Source: Nannobrachium achirus (taxonomy: Eukaryota; Chordata; Actinopteri; Myctophiformes; Myctophidae). From it: a stretch of 64,000 nucleotides of DNA. The first letter of the stretch is position 1. Each line of letters begins with the position of its first letter. Below the pieces are notes generated by a model, which did not search any database, had not been told where the DNA came from, and saw only the letters and a list, made by a program, of their open reading frames with translations. The translations under genes and the position numbers were made by a program. Of this stretch, positions 56,301-63,501 are shown one piece after another. Location of the stretch: assembly GCA_963921795.1 (NCBI GenBank), contig OY997641.1, forward strand, positions 75,356,279 through 75,420,278, in the 5' to 3' direction.

Positions 56301-56443
56301 TTCAAATTGGTTAGAATAGCTTGGGCACTTTTTAAAAAATGGGATCGTCTCTAGTTCCGTGCCAATATATAATGGTTGTGTTGTCTCCAGGTAAAACCAT
56401 TGCCATCGGTAAGGTATTGAAGTTGGTTCCGGAGAGGGACTGA
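26801..56443 (+). CDS. gspt1: Eukaryotic peptide chain release factor GTP-binding subunit ERF3A
   Basis: eRF3 is the translational GTPase that, with eRF1, ends protein synthesis at stop codons. Exons: 26801-27077, 29718-29762, 39535-39798, 41378-41411, 42122-42199, 43997-44177, 45198-45352, 46242-46382, 47291-47384, 47879-47959, 49384-49557, 51020-51109, 55168-55336, 56391-56443. All introns are GT-AG and all phases agree, giving 611 residues, close to the human length. The N-terminus has overlapping PAM2 motifs ([19 protein letters not shown]) that bind poly(A)-binding protein. The G domain shows GHVDAGKST (G1, split by intron 3), GKTVEVG (G2), DAPGH (G3) and NKMD (G4). Beta-barrel domains 2 and 3, which bind eRF1, follow to LVPERD. 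No defect is seen. The introns are full of MITEs; the exons are conserved. The N-terminal region is shorter than in mammals. Confidence 0.96.
27159..27226. repeat. Second hairpin type in gspt1 intron 1
   Basis: CCAAGGTATGGCAACATTAC and a complementary TGTTGCCGTACCTTAGC, diverged from the perfect copy at 3864-3947; both are followed by AACAGGCATGAT. Confidence 0.75.
27227..29717 (+). other. gspt1 intron 1, remaining sequence
   Basis: Holds a half hairpin right arm (GATCTGCTATTTTC at 27537), a G run at 27887-27911, a CpG-rich patch at 27910-28130, hAT-type ends near 28590 (TTTAAGAACCACTG), and an (AT)n-T run at 29297-29362. I find no further exon with matching phase. Confidence 0.55.
29297..29362. 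repeat. (AT)n followed by poly-T
   Basis: About 50 bp of AT then about 17 T. Confidence 0.97.
30262..30852. mobile_element. hAT-like MITE
   Basis: TAGAGATGGACCGATTGC at the left, GATTTCCTTCCCTA at the right; 8-bp duplication ATTCATGC at 30254-30261 and 30853-30860. GGCCGAT-rich interior. Confidence 0.9.
32272..32773. mobile_element. hAT-like MITE
   Basis: TAGGGATGGAGCTC and GAGCTCCATCCCTA are perfect inverted ends; 8-bp duplication TCTGTGAC at 32264-32271 and 32774-32781. Confidence 0.93.
33151..33199. repeat. Diverged hairpin module
   Basis: CGGCCACATCTACAAGATCG on the left, GAGATTGTAGATCTATTTTC on the right. Confidence 0.65.
33634..34046. mobile_element. hAT-like MITE, family D copy
   Basis: TAGGGCTGTCACGATTATGA and GTGAAAGCCCTA ends. 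A LINE-like tail (TTGTCTAATAAAGTAATCAA) is embedded. Only a right hairpin arm remains (GAGCTTGTAGATCTGCTATT at 33942). Confidence 0.78.
34256..34327. repeat. Diverged hairpin module
   Basis: AGATGGCAGAACTACAAGGT then CACAACGCAT, paired with TTTGTGAGCTTGTCGATAAG CTATTTT; several mismatches. Confidence 0.7.
35344..35684. mobile_element. MITE with 9-bp duplication (MULE-like)
   Basis: TAGTCTCGCGTGGCCAGAC and GTCTGGCTACGCGAGACTA ends, 9-bp duplication TACTCAATC on both sides. A 9-bp duplication points to Mutator-like transposition. Confidence 0.85.
36780..37143. mobile_element. hAT-like MITE, family D copy
   Basis: TAGGGCTGTCACAATTATTA and GTGAACAGCCCTA ends; flanks TACTTGTC and CACTTGTC match at 7 of 8 bases. 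Central hairpin. Confidence 0.88.
36889..36946. repeat. Hairpin module, family D
   Basis: GTGTAAATAGCAGATCTTCA and TTATAGATAGGCTATTTCCAC, with decayed inner stem. Confidence 0.8.
39004..39222 (-). mobile_element. tRNA-derived SINE
   Basis: On the minus strand it starts with a tRNA-like head (A box GTGGTTAGAGTGTCC, B box GGTTCAATTCC) and continues in a body with GCTTGGCACTCAGCATCAAG and GGGTTGGATTGGGGGTTGAT, a common fish SINE body. Confidence 0.82.
39236..39290. repeat. Hairpin module, family F variant
   Basis: ATTGTGAAAATAGCAGATCT on the left, GAGATCGGCTATTTTCACAAT on the right; the right arm has lost CTTGTA. Confidence 0.82.
39799..41377 (+). other. gspt1 intron 3
   Basis: Contains a telomere-like repeat (39950-40095), a retroelement tail with AACGTTTCGACCTCTTAGCT (40310-40360), a degenerate hairpin near 40707 and a hairpin at 41056. 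No exon-like segment. Confidence 0.5.
41056..41129. repeat. Hairpin module
   Basis: TTTGAAAATAACTGATCTGC and GCAGATCGGCTATTTTCAAA. CTGCAAGCTC/GAGCTTGCAG shows a paired A-to-G/T-to-C difference from the usual CTACAAGCTC. Confidence 0.88.
41412..42121 (+). other. gspt1 intron 4
   Basis: A left half hairpin (AATAGCAGATCTACAAGCTC at 41483) and part of a TTCGAATATTTGG element at about 41815-41872; otherwise unassigned. Confidence 0.5.
42223..42303. repeat. ~80-bp direct repeat, left copy (flanks a MITE)
   Basis: CCGTTGATTGTGTACAAAAC through GGGCGTGTTAATTATTTTAC. Right copy at 43482-43562, with only about three mismatches. Confidence 0.92.
42842..43145 (-). mobile_element. LINE reverse-transcriptase C-terminal fragment
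   Basis: The minus strand encodes [46 protein letters not shown] and [13 protein letters not shown], homologous to the end of the fragment at 12211-12532. Confidence 0.82.
43207..43260. repeat. Hairpin module with lost outer right arm
   Basis: AGTGGAAATAGCAGATCTAC, then AACGCGTTGCGATGCGACGCGTT; the right GAGCTTGTAG is gone. Confidence 0.75.
43482..43562. repeat. ~80-bp direct repeat, right copy
   Basis: Same as 42223-42303; located immediately right of the family D element in gspt1 intron 5. Confidence 0.92.
44596..45000. mobile_element. hAT-like MITE, family A, complete copy
   Basis: CAGGGGTCTTGACCGA and TTGAAGACCCCAG ends; 8-bp duplication CACTAGGG at 44588-44595 and 45001-45008. Central hairpin. 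Confidence 0.93.
44749..44815. repeat. Hairpin module, family A
   Basis: AAAAATAGCAGATCTACAAG, inner stem CTCACAACGCCTCGCAGCAT and AGGCGTTGTGAACTTGTAGAT; outer right arm lost. Confidence 0.88.
45545..46040. mobile_element. hAT-like MITE in gspt1 intron 7
   Basis: CAGGGGTTGACCCTAATG and CTTAGTGTCAATGCCTG inverted ends; GGGCAAG/CTTGCC repeats near both ends. The 8-bp duplication is not clear. Confidence 0.78.
46475..46543. repeat. Hairpin module, left one
   Basis: GAAAAATATAGATATAGATA then TACAAGCTCACAGTGCATGC and CGAGCTTGTATACCTGCTAT. A short GATATA duplication enlarges the left arm. Confidence 0.85.
46874..46946. repeat. Hairpin module, right one
   Basis: AAAAATAGCAGATCTACAAG, tip GCGCGGCACTCGGTGCCGCGC, CTTGTATATCTGCTATTTTT. 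Confidence 0.93.
47763..47820. repeat. Hairpin module 58 bp before gspt1 exon 10
   Basis: AAGAATAGCAGACCTTATAA on the left, TTAAGCTTGTAGATCTGCTA on the right. It would fold in the nascent transcript just upstream of the branch-point region. Confidence 0.8.
48433..48680 (+). mobile_element. tRNA-derived SINE in gspt1 intron 10
   Basis: tRNA-like head with A box TTGGTCGGTAGAGCA and B box GGATTCGATCC, followed by a body unrelated to tRNA. The acceptor-stem pairing is not intact, so it is not a tRNA gene. Confidence 0.75.
48724..49194. mobile_element. hAT-like MITE, family A, complete copy
   Basis: CAGGGGTCTTCAACAGGAG and ATTGAAGACCCCTG ends. Target duplication has decayed. Central hairpin. Confidence 0.88.
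48867..48942. repeat. Hairpin module, family A
   Basis: CCAAAAATAGCAAATCTACA, tip CGCCTCGCGCTGAGAGGCG, TGTAGATCGGCTATTTTCAG. Confidence 0.92.
49570..49906. mobile_element. hAT-like MITE, family D copy without its hairpin
   Basis: Family D sequence (GTCGTTGACAATTTAATTTG; GTGATTACCTCAAATAATTG) and right end GTGACAGGCC. The region that carries the hairpin in other copies is only TTTTTCCCACTAC here. Confidence 0.72.
53473..53853. mobile_element. hAT-like MITE, family E, complete copy
   Basis: TAGGGAAGGGACGATCCGCG and ATCATCCCATCCCTA ends; 8-bp duplication TCCACAAT at 53465-53472 and 53854-53861. The hairpin lies exactly in the middle. Confidence 0.93.
53672..53746. repeat. Hairpin module, family E
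   Basis: TTTGCCAAAAAATAGCCGAT and ATCTGCTATTTTTTGGCAAA around TCACAACGCGTTGTGTGA. Confidence 0.94.
54081..54408. mobile_element. hAT-like MITE, family A, inverted copy that lost the hairpin
   Basis: CAGGGGTCTTTCAACC and GTTGAAGACCTGTG ends; 8-bp duplication GTCTAATG at 54073-54080 and 54409-54416. At the hairpin position only CCGAAAATAGAATATGG remains. Confidence 0.9.
54730..54782. repeat. Hairpin module
   Basis: AAAAATAGCAGATATACAAG, CTCACGCTGCGAG, TTGTAGATCTGCTATTTTT. Confidence 0.88.
55028..55060. repeat. Minimal hairpin module
   Basis: AAAAATAGCAGAT, TGT, ATATCTGCTATTTTT. Only the outermost 13 bp of each arm remain. Confidence 0.85.
55528..55599. repeat. Hairpin module, family F variant
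   Basis: ATTGTGAAAATAGCAGATCT and CTATTTTCACAAT. Both inner arms read ACATGCTCACAA/TTGTGAGCATGT where other families have ACAAGCTCACAA. Confidence 0.92.
55690..55934. mobile_element. MITE family G, copy 2, nested in family F copy 2
   Basis: GGGGCTTTTAAGCCGTGACA and GTCATACTTAACAGCCCC, opposite orientation to the copy at 3577-3823, flanked by TA on both sides. Confidence 0.85.
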
Positions 56444-56920
56444 AGAGGACCAATGCGTCACATGATGGATTGATGGATGGGAGCCCCGGTCACATGACCA
56501 ACATGAGGAAGGGTGGCGGAGGCTTGCTTCGTTGGAAACCACGGCAACTAGCGCCTTGCCGCGCCCCCCCCGCCCCCCACCACCCCTCTCTCTCTCTCTC
56601 TCTCTCCGCCTGGCTTAAAAAAACACTTCTGTGAAAAAGAAAAACCTGTTTTTAAGCAAATTATTAAAAACCAAGATCAAGTCCACACGAGTCGGCTTTC
56701 TCATATTGAGAGCTCAGCTATGCCATTTTTGGGTTAGCCCCCTCCTTCCTCTCCCCCCATGTACCTATTCCAGTCTACTCATGATTATAAAAAAGATTTC
56801 CTTTCCCTTTTTTCTTTTCATGCTTTCATCGATGAATATGACAGATGGCAGATGTTCTATATAATCCCTGCTGACCGCTAGAGGCGATGATGTATCCACT
56901 TTTCTGGGGCCAGCAGCATT

Positions 56921-56985
56921 TGGCGAAAATAGCCGATCTACAAGCTCGGAAGCGTTCTCAGCTTGTAGATCGGCTATTTTCGGCG
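56921..56985. repeat. Hairpin module in the gspt1 3' UTR
   Basis: GGCGAAAATAGCCGATCTAC and GTAGATCGGCTATTTTCGGCG with inner AAGCTCGGAAGCGTTCTCAGCTT. GGCGA stands on both sides as a possible short direct repeat. No host MITE is recognisable around it. Confidence 0.92.
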
Positions 56986-57406
56986 AAGATATTTAGTATA
57001 GACAAAAATGATCAGGGGACCTATTATTGACCCCTGGGGGACTCAAGTATATAGGGTTTAAGTCACTGAATGTCTGTTTTCTATTCAGTGCCTAAGACTC
57101 CGCCTCTAGTGGTCATTGGGAATGTGTAGAACCGCACTTATGTTGGTAACTTTCGTTATCTCTCATATCTCTACAGATGTGGACCAGCAGAGTTTGCTAA
57201 ATATAAGTAAACTGCAAAAATAAGTACGTTTGAAGCAGTTTGACCAGATGAAACCAAAATGTTAACCTGGTTTTACTTCCATTGCTTTGACCACCCTTTT
57301 ATTTTTTTATTTTATTTTTGTTTTTATTTTTTTTGGTTTCTCATTAATGGCGTTCTGGCTGTGTGCCTGGGCGTGTTCACATGTTATTAAAGCAAACTAC
57401 TATGAC

Positions 57407-57412
57407 AATAAA
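57407..57412 (+). terminator. Polyadenylation signal AATAAA (gspt1)
   Basis: Canonical hexamer about 960 bp after the stop codon, followed by GT-rich sequence. Confidence 0.6.
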
Positions 57413-57430
57413 ATATGGAATTGGGGAACG

Positions 57431-58141
57431 GTGAAGCGTGTTCATTTGTTGAACTCCAGGAGGATTTTAAAACTACTTGAATCTCTATTTTGGTCATGTC
57501 ATTTTGGCAGATTGGTATTCGTATGCTTTCCACAAGAAGCCATCGGAAGCTGAATTTTAAGTCCGGGCTTAAACCATAATTCTACTTTGTTACCAACCTA
57601 CTGACTTTGTAGAGGTTTGAGTTGTGTAGTTAAATATTGGTGTGATATTTTCAAAACCTGCTCCTTTATTCAAAGTTGATAGACCAATAAGTCTCCTCAT
57701 TGACTTAGATTGCACAGGGGGAAAAAAACTATTTTAGTACCCACAAATAAGTTAATGTATAACTTTACAAAACCCAATGAAATCAACAGAGCAGCTTTTG
57801 GAAGTTGTCTAATCGGTTACAATGTGACAAGATAAAACTACAGTATCTCACATAAGTGACCCCTTCCATTTCTGCTAATATTTAATTATATCTCTTCATG
57901 GGACAACATTGAAGAAATGACACTTTGATACAATGTAAAGTAGTCAGTGTACAGCTTGGATAACTAATTGTATTGTCACCTCAAAATAACTGGGGTACAC
58001 CCCAAACTGAAAATGTCCAAGTTGGGCCCTGTTAGCCATTTTCCCTCCCCAGTGTCATGTGACTTGTTGGTGTTACAAGGTCTCAGGTGTGAATGGTGTG
58101 CAGGTGTGTTAAATGTGGTATTATCGCTCTCACATTGGTCT
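57431..58141. other. Intergenic, nothing recognised
   Basis: AT-rich sequence without clear elements or exons. Confidence 0.5.
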
Positions 58142-58324
58142 GGAAGTTCAACATGGCACCTCATCAGGGACGTGCTGGGCCCCTGATTCAGCCCGGGAAA
58201 CAGAGTTGGAGAGGCCCTCATTGCGCGCTATAGAGAGATCTCTCTCCATAGTGCTGCTGCTACTCAAAGATTTGCCATTTCAGATCATGTCAAGTGACAA
58301 GCCAATGTACATTAGTTATATTTC

Positions 58325-58570
58325 GTCATTGTCGGGTGTCCAAAACCGTTTGTTTTGTATTTATCATTCAAAAAATGTATTAAACTAGTGAAAACAGCCG
58401 CTCTACAAGCACACAATGCCTCGCGGTGCGAGGCGTTGTGTGCTTGTAGATCTGCTGTTGTCACTACTTTTGTGCGACGGCCTTGTATGATGAAGCAGGG
58501 CTTTGCTTTGCGAAAAAATGTACACATTTGAAACTTGGAGATATGAGGTTTCTGCCCGACAGTGACGATT
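58325..58570. mobile_element. MITE family C, copy 3, nested
   Basis: TCGTCATTGTCGGG and CCCGACAGTGACGA ends as in copy 2, with GCGACGGCCTTGTATGATGA inside. Confidence 0.83.
58385..58467. repeat. Hairpin module, family C variant
   Basis: CTAGTGAAAACAGCCGCTCT, inner AAGCACACAATGCCTCGCGG with TGCGAGGCGTTGTGTGCTT, then AGATCTGCTGTTGTCACTA. Confidence 0.92.
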
Positions 58571-58879
58571 TACTTTGTTGTCCGCACAGCCCCCAATATG
58601 GAACGAAGGCTGACATTTTATTTTACATTTTTTCCTAATGGCCGGCCTGGACCGGCCGGGAATGAACCGGCCGTTCGGGAATTGTCCCGCTTTTCCCAAT
58701 GGCCAGCACGTCCCTGCACCTCATGGAAAAGAAATGTCTGAGGATCTGAAAAGAATTGTTTCTCTACATAAAGATGGCCTAGGATACAAGAACATTGCCA
58801 ACACGCTGAAATTGAACTGCAGCACGGTGGCCAAGACCATACAGCGGTTTAACCCTCTAAGGCCCACTGTTGTAATAAT

Positions 58880-59063
58880 TGTTATGTACTGATGTGCTTG
58901 CCTTACTTGGGACTGACGTCATATCCAGGTGCCAGTGCGCGCCAGTTCATTCTTGTGTACATTGCCACACAGCCAACATGTGTGCAGACCAGTGAATCAA
59001 ATAAATGATGACTATTGTTTAAATACGGAGTTGATTCTTGAGACAAGTAATCACTATCCAACA
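58880..59063 (+). repeat. 5' LTR
   Basis: TGTTATGTAC...TATCCAACA, 184 bp, TG...CA ends. Contains a perfect CRE (TGACGTCA at 58914-58921) and AATAAA near 59000. Confidence 0.95.
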
Positions 59064-59064
59064 A

Positions 59065-59077
59065 TGGCGACGAGGAT
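59065..59077 (+). other. Primer binding site, tRNA-Ser type
   Basis: TGGCGACGAGGAT, one base after the LTR, is complementary to the 3' end of a vertebrate serine tRNA ending ATCCTCGTCG plus CCA. Confidence 0.75.
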
Positions 59078-59123
59078 AGTTTAAAGTTAAATCTGAAGAG
59101 TTTGACCACGTTGTTGAGAAGAA

Positions 59124-59711
59124 ATGGGACCGAGGTGGACCAGGTGGCTGACGGCGTTTGAGCTCTACACGGACGGCAAGGGTTTGATTTTGGCCGACGA
59201 CGCGGAGGCTCCGGGAAAACAGAGAAGGAGGGCTCTGCTCCTGCACCACGCCGACACGGACGTGCAGGATGTCTTCGCTACACTGACCGACACGGGAGGA
59301 CCGGCGGACTACGCCAAAGCAGTCAAGGCGCTGAATGACTACTTTGTGCCGCAGGTAAACACCGCGTTCGCGCGCCAAGCTTTCTACCAAGTAGCACAGA
59401 AACCTGGGGAAACTGTGCAGCAGTTTGTGACGAGGCTTCGTCAGGCTGCTAAAGACTGTGCATTTGATGCGGACATTAGCAATCAGATGAGAGATGCAGT
59501 GTTGAACAGATGCACGTCGGAGTATGTACGGAGGAAGCTGCTGGAGGAATCACAGCTGACGCTGCCGCGCGCCTTGGAGATAGCAGCGCAGTGTGAGAGA
59601 GTGGAGACCCAGATGGCAGCGATGAGGGTGAGCGACGGAGACAGCGGCGGCGCGGAAGGAGGAGCGGCGGTGAACCGCGTCTTTTCCAAGAGGGAGGCGA
59701 GAACCCAGTAA
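59124..59711 (+). pseudogene. Mag-like gag, separated from its zinc-knuckle part by a frameshift
   Basis: 195 codons. Capsid-like helical region with ALNDYFVPQVNTAFARQAFY, GETVQQFVTRLRQAAKDC and LPRALEIAAQCERVE, which is characteristic of Mag/K02A2.6-type Gag. The frame stops at 59709-59711, while the zinc knuckles follow in the +1 frame from about 59765. This may be a disabling indel or a translational frameshift site; the former is likelier given the other defects. Confidence 0.82.
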
Positions 59712-59712
59712 G

Positions 59713-61200
59713 TGGAAATCAACGCCTCGAGATCGTGGAGAAGGAAAGGATAAATCTAACAAAGCCTGCTACAGATGTGGTCACGGAGATCACTTGGCCA
59801 AGGACTCTGCATGCCCAGCAAAGGGGCAGACATGCAGAAAGTGCAATGGAAAGGATCATTTTGCGAAAATGTGCAAATCAAAACAAGGTAAAGACAGACA
59901 GAATGTGAAATGTGTGGAAACTGAGGACCAGGACACTGGGGACAGAGACTATGCATTTACAATTGATGATGATTCTAACACAGAGAGGGTCACATTTGAT
60001 GTTGGGGGAGTAGATTTGCTAATGTTAATCGATTCTGGTGCTTCAAGCAACATTGTGGATGAAAATACATGGGAAATGCTTAAAAGTAAAAAGATAAAAT
60101 GTGTGTCCACTAAGGCAGTTAGCAAACCCCTGTATCCATACTCCTCCAAGGTGCCCCTTCCAGTAATGGGTGTGTTCAAGTGTGAAGTTAAAGTAGGAAA
60201 ACACAACACTGAAGCAGAATTCACTGTAATACAGGGACGTGGGGAGCCACTGCTTGGGAGGAAAACTGCTATTGAGCTAGGTGTACTGAGGGTGGGTACA
60301 AACATAGCAGCAGTGACAGATGTTAAATCTGAAATAGAGAGGCAGTACCCCAAACTGTTTAAAGGTGTTGGTAAACTAAACACAAAGCAAATAAGTTTGC
60401 ATACTGATGAGAGTGTGACACCAGTGGCACAACCCCTAAGGAGGGTGCCATTTCACCTAAGGGAAGCAGTAGAGAAAAAGGTTAAACAGCTGCTTGACAT
60501 GGATATTATTGAAAAGGTTGAGGGACCCACACTGTGGGTGAACCCTGTTGTAGTTGCACCAAAAGCTAATGAAGACGACATCAGAATGTGTCTTGATATG
60601 AGGAGGGCCAATACAGCTATTATTAGAGGGAGATACCCAATTCCAGTGGATGAGCTCTTACAGGGAATGAACGGGTCTGTCATTTTCAGTAAATTAGATT
60701 TGAAATGGGGCTATCACCAGCTAGAGCTCACACCAGAGTCCAGGGGTATCACTACGTTTGCTGTACACACAGGTACTTACAGGTACAAGAGACTCATATT
60801 TGGTGTTTCATCTGCTAGTGAACAGTATCAGCATGAAATTGCAACAGCTACAGCTGGCATTGAGGGGGTGGAAAATATCTCAGATGATATAATTGTTCAT
60901 GCCCCAGACCAGGAGACCCATGATAAACGACTCCATGCAGTTCTGAAAAGGTTGGAGGACTGTGGGCTGACCCTAAACAAGGAAAAATGTCAGTTTAATA
61001 TGGACAAGCTAATTTTCATGGGCATGTTACTCTCACAGAAGGGCTTAGGTCCCACTACAGAGAGAGTGAGAGCAATAGCAGAGGCACGAGAGCCTGAGAA
61101 CGCTTCTGAGACCCGTAGTTTTCTTGGTTTAGCGGGTTATTCAAGCCGTTTCATACCACAGTTTGCTAGCATATCAGAGCCACTCAGGAGGCTGACTTAG
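59713..61200 (+). pseudogene. pol, first part: zinc knuckles, protease, reverse transcriptase
   Basis: Two CCHC knuckles (CYRCGHGDH...; CRKCNGKDHFAKMC) precede an aspartic protease with DSGAS (near 60031). The reverse transcriptase has SKLDLKWGYHQLEL and the catalytic SDD of NISDDIIVHA (near 60880). A TAG at 61198-61200 ends the frame within the connection to RNase H. Confidence 0.88.
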
Positions 61201-61640
61201 AAAGACACACCTTTCATATTTGGGCCAGAGCAAAAGCATGCATTTAAAGTGTTAAAGGAGAAGTTAGCTGAGGCTGGCACGCTGGCATACTTTGACAAAG
61301 ATGCCCCTACTAAAGTCATAGCGGATGCAGGACCAGTAGGAATAGGTGCAGTCCTAGTACAGCAACAGCAGCGAGAGATGGTGCCCATATGTTATGTAAG
61401 CAGGAGCCTGACTGACTGTTAACGGAGATATTCACACACTGAACGGGAGGCCCTCGCCTTAGTCTGGGCGTGCGAGAGGCTGCACCCGTACATATATGGC
61501 AAAAGGTTTGACTAAGCCATGTGCCCGTATTGAGCGGTGGGTGCTGCGGCTCCAGCCGTATGATTTCAGAGTATTACCGTACACATACCCGGAAAGGACA
61601 ACATTGCAGATCCCCTGTCGCGACTACTGGGAGAGAGCAC
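61201..61640 (+). pseudogene. pol, RNase H part, disrupted
   Basis: After the TAG, reading continues with FGPEQKHAFKVLKEKLAEAG, a TAA at about 61422-61424, then YSHTEREALALVWACERLHP. Part of the domain after YGKRF is deleted and the frame is lost near 61512. Confidence 0.82.
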
Positions 61641-63022
61641 GACAGAGGGGAACCACAAGCGCGGAGCGGAGGAGTATGTGCGATTTGTTGCCACACACGC
61701 TACTCCACGAGTACTGACCACCAGAGAGGTAGAGGAAGCCTCTGCAACGGATGAGGAACTCAGGGAACTGAGAAGTGCAATACAGAGTGGATGTTTTGAC
61801 AAGTGCCGAGTGTATGCACGTATCGCGTATGAACTGTGTGTAATTGGACAGTTGGTGTTAAGGGGGACACGCATCATACTGCCACAGGCACTCAGAGACA
61901 GAGCCTTGGAGTTGGCTCATGAGGGACACTTGGGCATCGTGGGCACAACACGACACCTCAGGAGTAAGGTGTGGTGGCCAGGTCTGGATAAAGCTGCAGA
62001 AAGGTATGTGAGGTCATGTCACGGGTGCCAAATAGTGTCAAGGCCTGACGTGCCTGAACCTTTGAGACCCACAGCACTTCCAGATGGGCCGTGGCAGGAC
62101 TTATCCACGGACCTACTAGGGCCACTACCAACAGGACATTCAATACTAGTTGTGATTGACTACTACAGCCGGTACTATGAGTACGAGATCCTGCAGTCGA
62201 CCACTGCGGAAAAGGTCATAGACAGCCTGGAGAATATCTTCAGTAGGCATGGACTTCCTATTTCCATTCGTTCGGATTGTGGACCACAGTACATGTCTGC
62301 ACAGTTTCAAGCATTCTGCCAGGAGAACGGAATCGAGCACGTGAAAGCCAACGGTGTGGTAGAGAGGCAAAACGCTTCACTGATGAAGAGGATTCGCATC
62401 GCACAGTCTGAGGGGCTAGACTGGAAAAGGGAGCTACGCAAGTATGTGACCATCTATCGATCTATAGATCATGCTACGACAGGAAAGAGTCCTGCTGAGC
62501 TTCTGTTCAACAGAAAGATCAGAGGAAAGCTCCCAGACATCACTACACCACAAAGAGACCTGGAGGTCAGAGACACCGATGCTGAGAGAAAAGGACAGTC
62601 GAAAATCTACACTGACAACAAAAAACAGAGCAAAACACTGGGATGTGTCAGTGGGAGACCAGGTCCTACTAAAACAAGACAAAGTTGACAAATTCACAAC
62701 AACCTTCAACAAGACACCACACGAGGTGATCAGCAAGGACGGAAACAATGTGGTTGTTAAATCACCAAGTGGAGCGACCTATTCCAGGAACACTACATTC
62801 ATCAAGAAGTACTACACCGAGGATCCTGCTCCACAGTCATTTAGCAAGACACAAATAACATGGACAGAGCACGAGGAGGAACAAAACACACCTGACACAG
62901 AGTCCAACACGGAGACTCACACTAGGGTGTCCACACCTAAACCTGCAACGCCTGCTAGGTACGAGAGACCCCACAGGCAGATCAAACTGCCTCAGCGTTT
63001 GACTGACTTTGTCATTAAGTGA
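61641..63022 (+). pseudogene. pol, integrase part, with deletion and frameshift
   Basis: Zinc-binding HHCC region (HEGHLGIVGTTRHL; CHGCQ) and core with the first two catalytic Asp (DLSTDLLGPLP; RSDCGPQY). About eight or nine residues are missing before the last catalytic Glu (NGVVERQNAS). The frame shifts between about 62580 and 62640, after which the C-terminal part (SVGDQVLLKQDK, YSRNTTFIKKYY) is in another frame. Confidence 0.85.
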
Positions 63023-63307
63023 AAGCCTGTCTGGTATTTTTTTTAAAAAGGGAAAAGTGCCAGATGTGATGTTTGTGATATTATGATTGTGCCTTACCAG
63101 TCATGGTGATTACATTTATTGTTTACAGGGTGGATTTTTGTTTTATGGTGAACCTTTGTAACAGAGTGATTTGTTGAAAGTGAAACTGGGTTATTGTTCT
63201 GTTTGGAAAAAAAATAAGAATGTAATCCATTGATATTGTGAGAAGAGAAAAAAGAGTTCTATTTCACTGAGGTTCTGTACATGGTACATTGGAGTTTAAT
63301 TCCTAGT

Positions 63308-63317
63308 AAGGGGGGGA
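63308..63317 (+). other. Polypurine tract
   Basis: AAGGGGGGGA directly before the 3' LTR. Confidence 0.85.
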
Positions 63318-63501
63318 TGTTATGTACTGATGTGCTTGCCTTACTTGGGACTGACGTCATATCCAGCTGCCAGTGCGCGCCAGTGCATTCTTGTGTACAT
63401 TGCCACACAGCCAACATGTGTGCAGACCAGTGAATCAAATAAATGATGACTATTGTTTAAATACGGAGTTGATTCTTGAGACAAGTAATCACTATCCAAC
63501 A
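63318..63501 (+). repeat. 3' LTR
   Basis: 184 bp; differs from the 5' LTR at two positions by eye (AGGTGCC/AGCTGCC and AGTTCATT/AGTGCATT). CRE at 63352-63359. Confidence 0.95.

Larger units (their letters stand above)
56444..57430 (+). other. gspt1 3' untranslated region
   Basis: From the TGA to just past the AATAAA at 57407-57412. It holds a (CT)n tract (56584-56607), a possible early signal ATTAAA near 56662 and a hairpin module at 56921. Which signal is used cannot be told. Confidence 0.6.
58165..58716. mobile_element. hAT-like MITE inside the Tc1 fragment
   Basis: CAGGGACGTGCTGGGCCC and GGCCAGCACGTCCCTG ends; 8-bp duplication CACCTCAT at 58157-58164 and 58717-58724. It contains a family C element with hairpin. 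Confidence 0.93.
58880..63501 (+). mobile_element. Ty3/Gypsy LTR retrotransposon, Mag-like, 4622 bp, defective
   Basis: Complete structure: 184-bp LTRs, a primer site matching tRNA-Ser, gag, protease, reverse transcriptase, RNase H, integrase and a polypurine tract, with 5-bp duplication ATAAT at 58875-58879 and 63502-63506. Order PR-RT-RH-IN marks Ty3/Gypsy; the Gag type, zinc knuckles and serine primer fit the Mag lineage. No env. The coding region has a gag frameshift, two stops, two deletions and a late frameshift, so it cannot be autonomous. The LTRs differ at two positions by eye (about 1%), so insertion was fairly recent. Confidence 0.93.
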
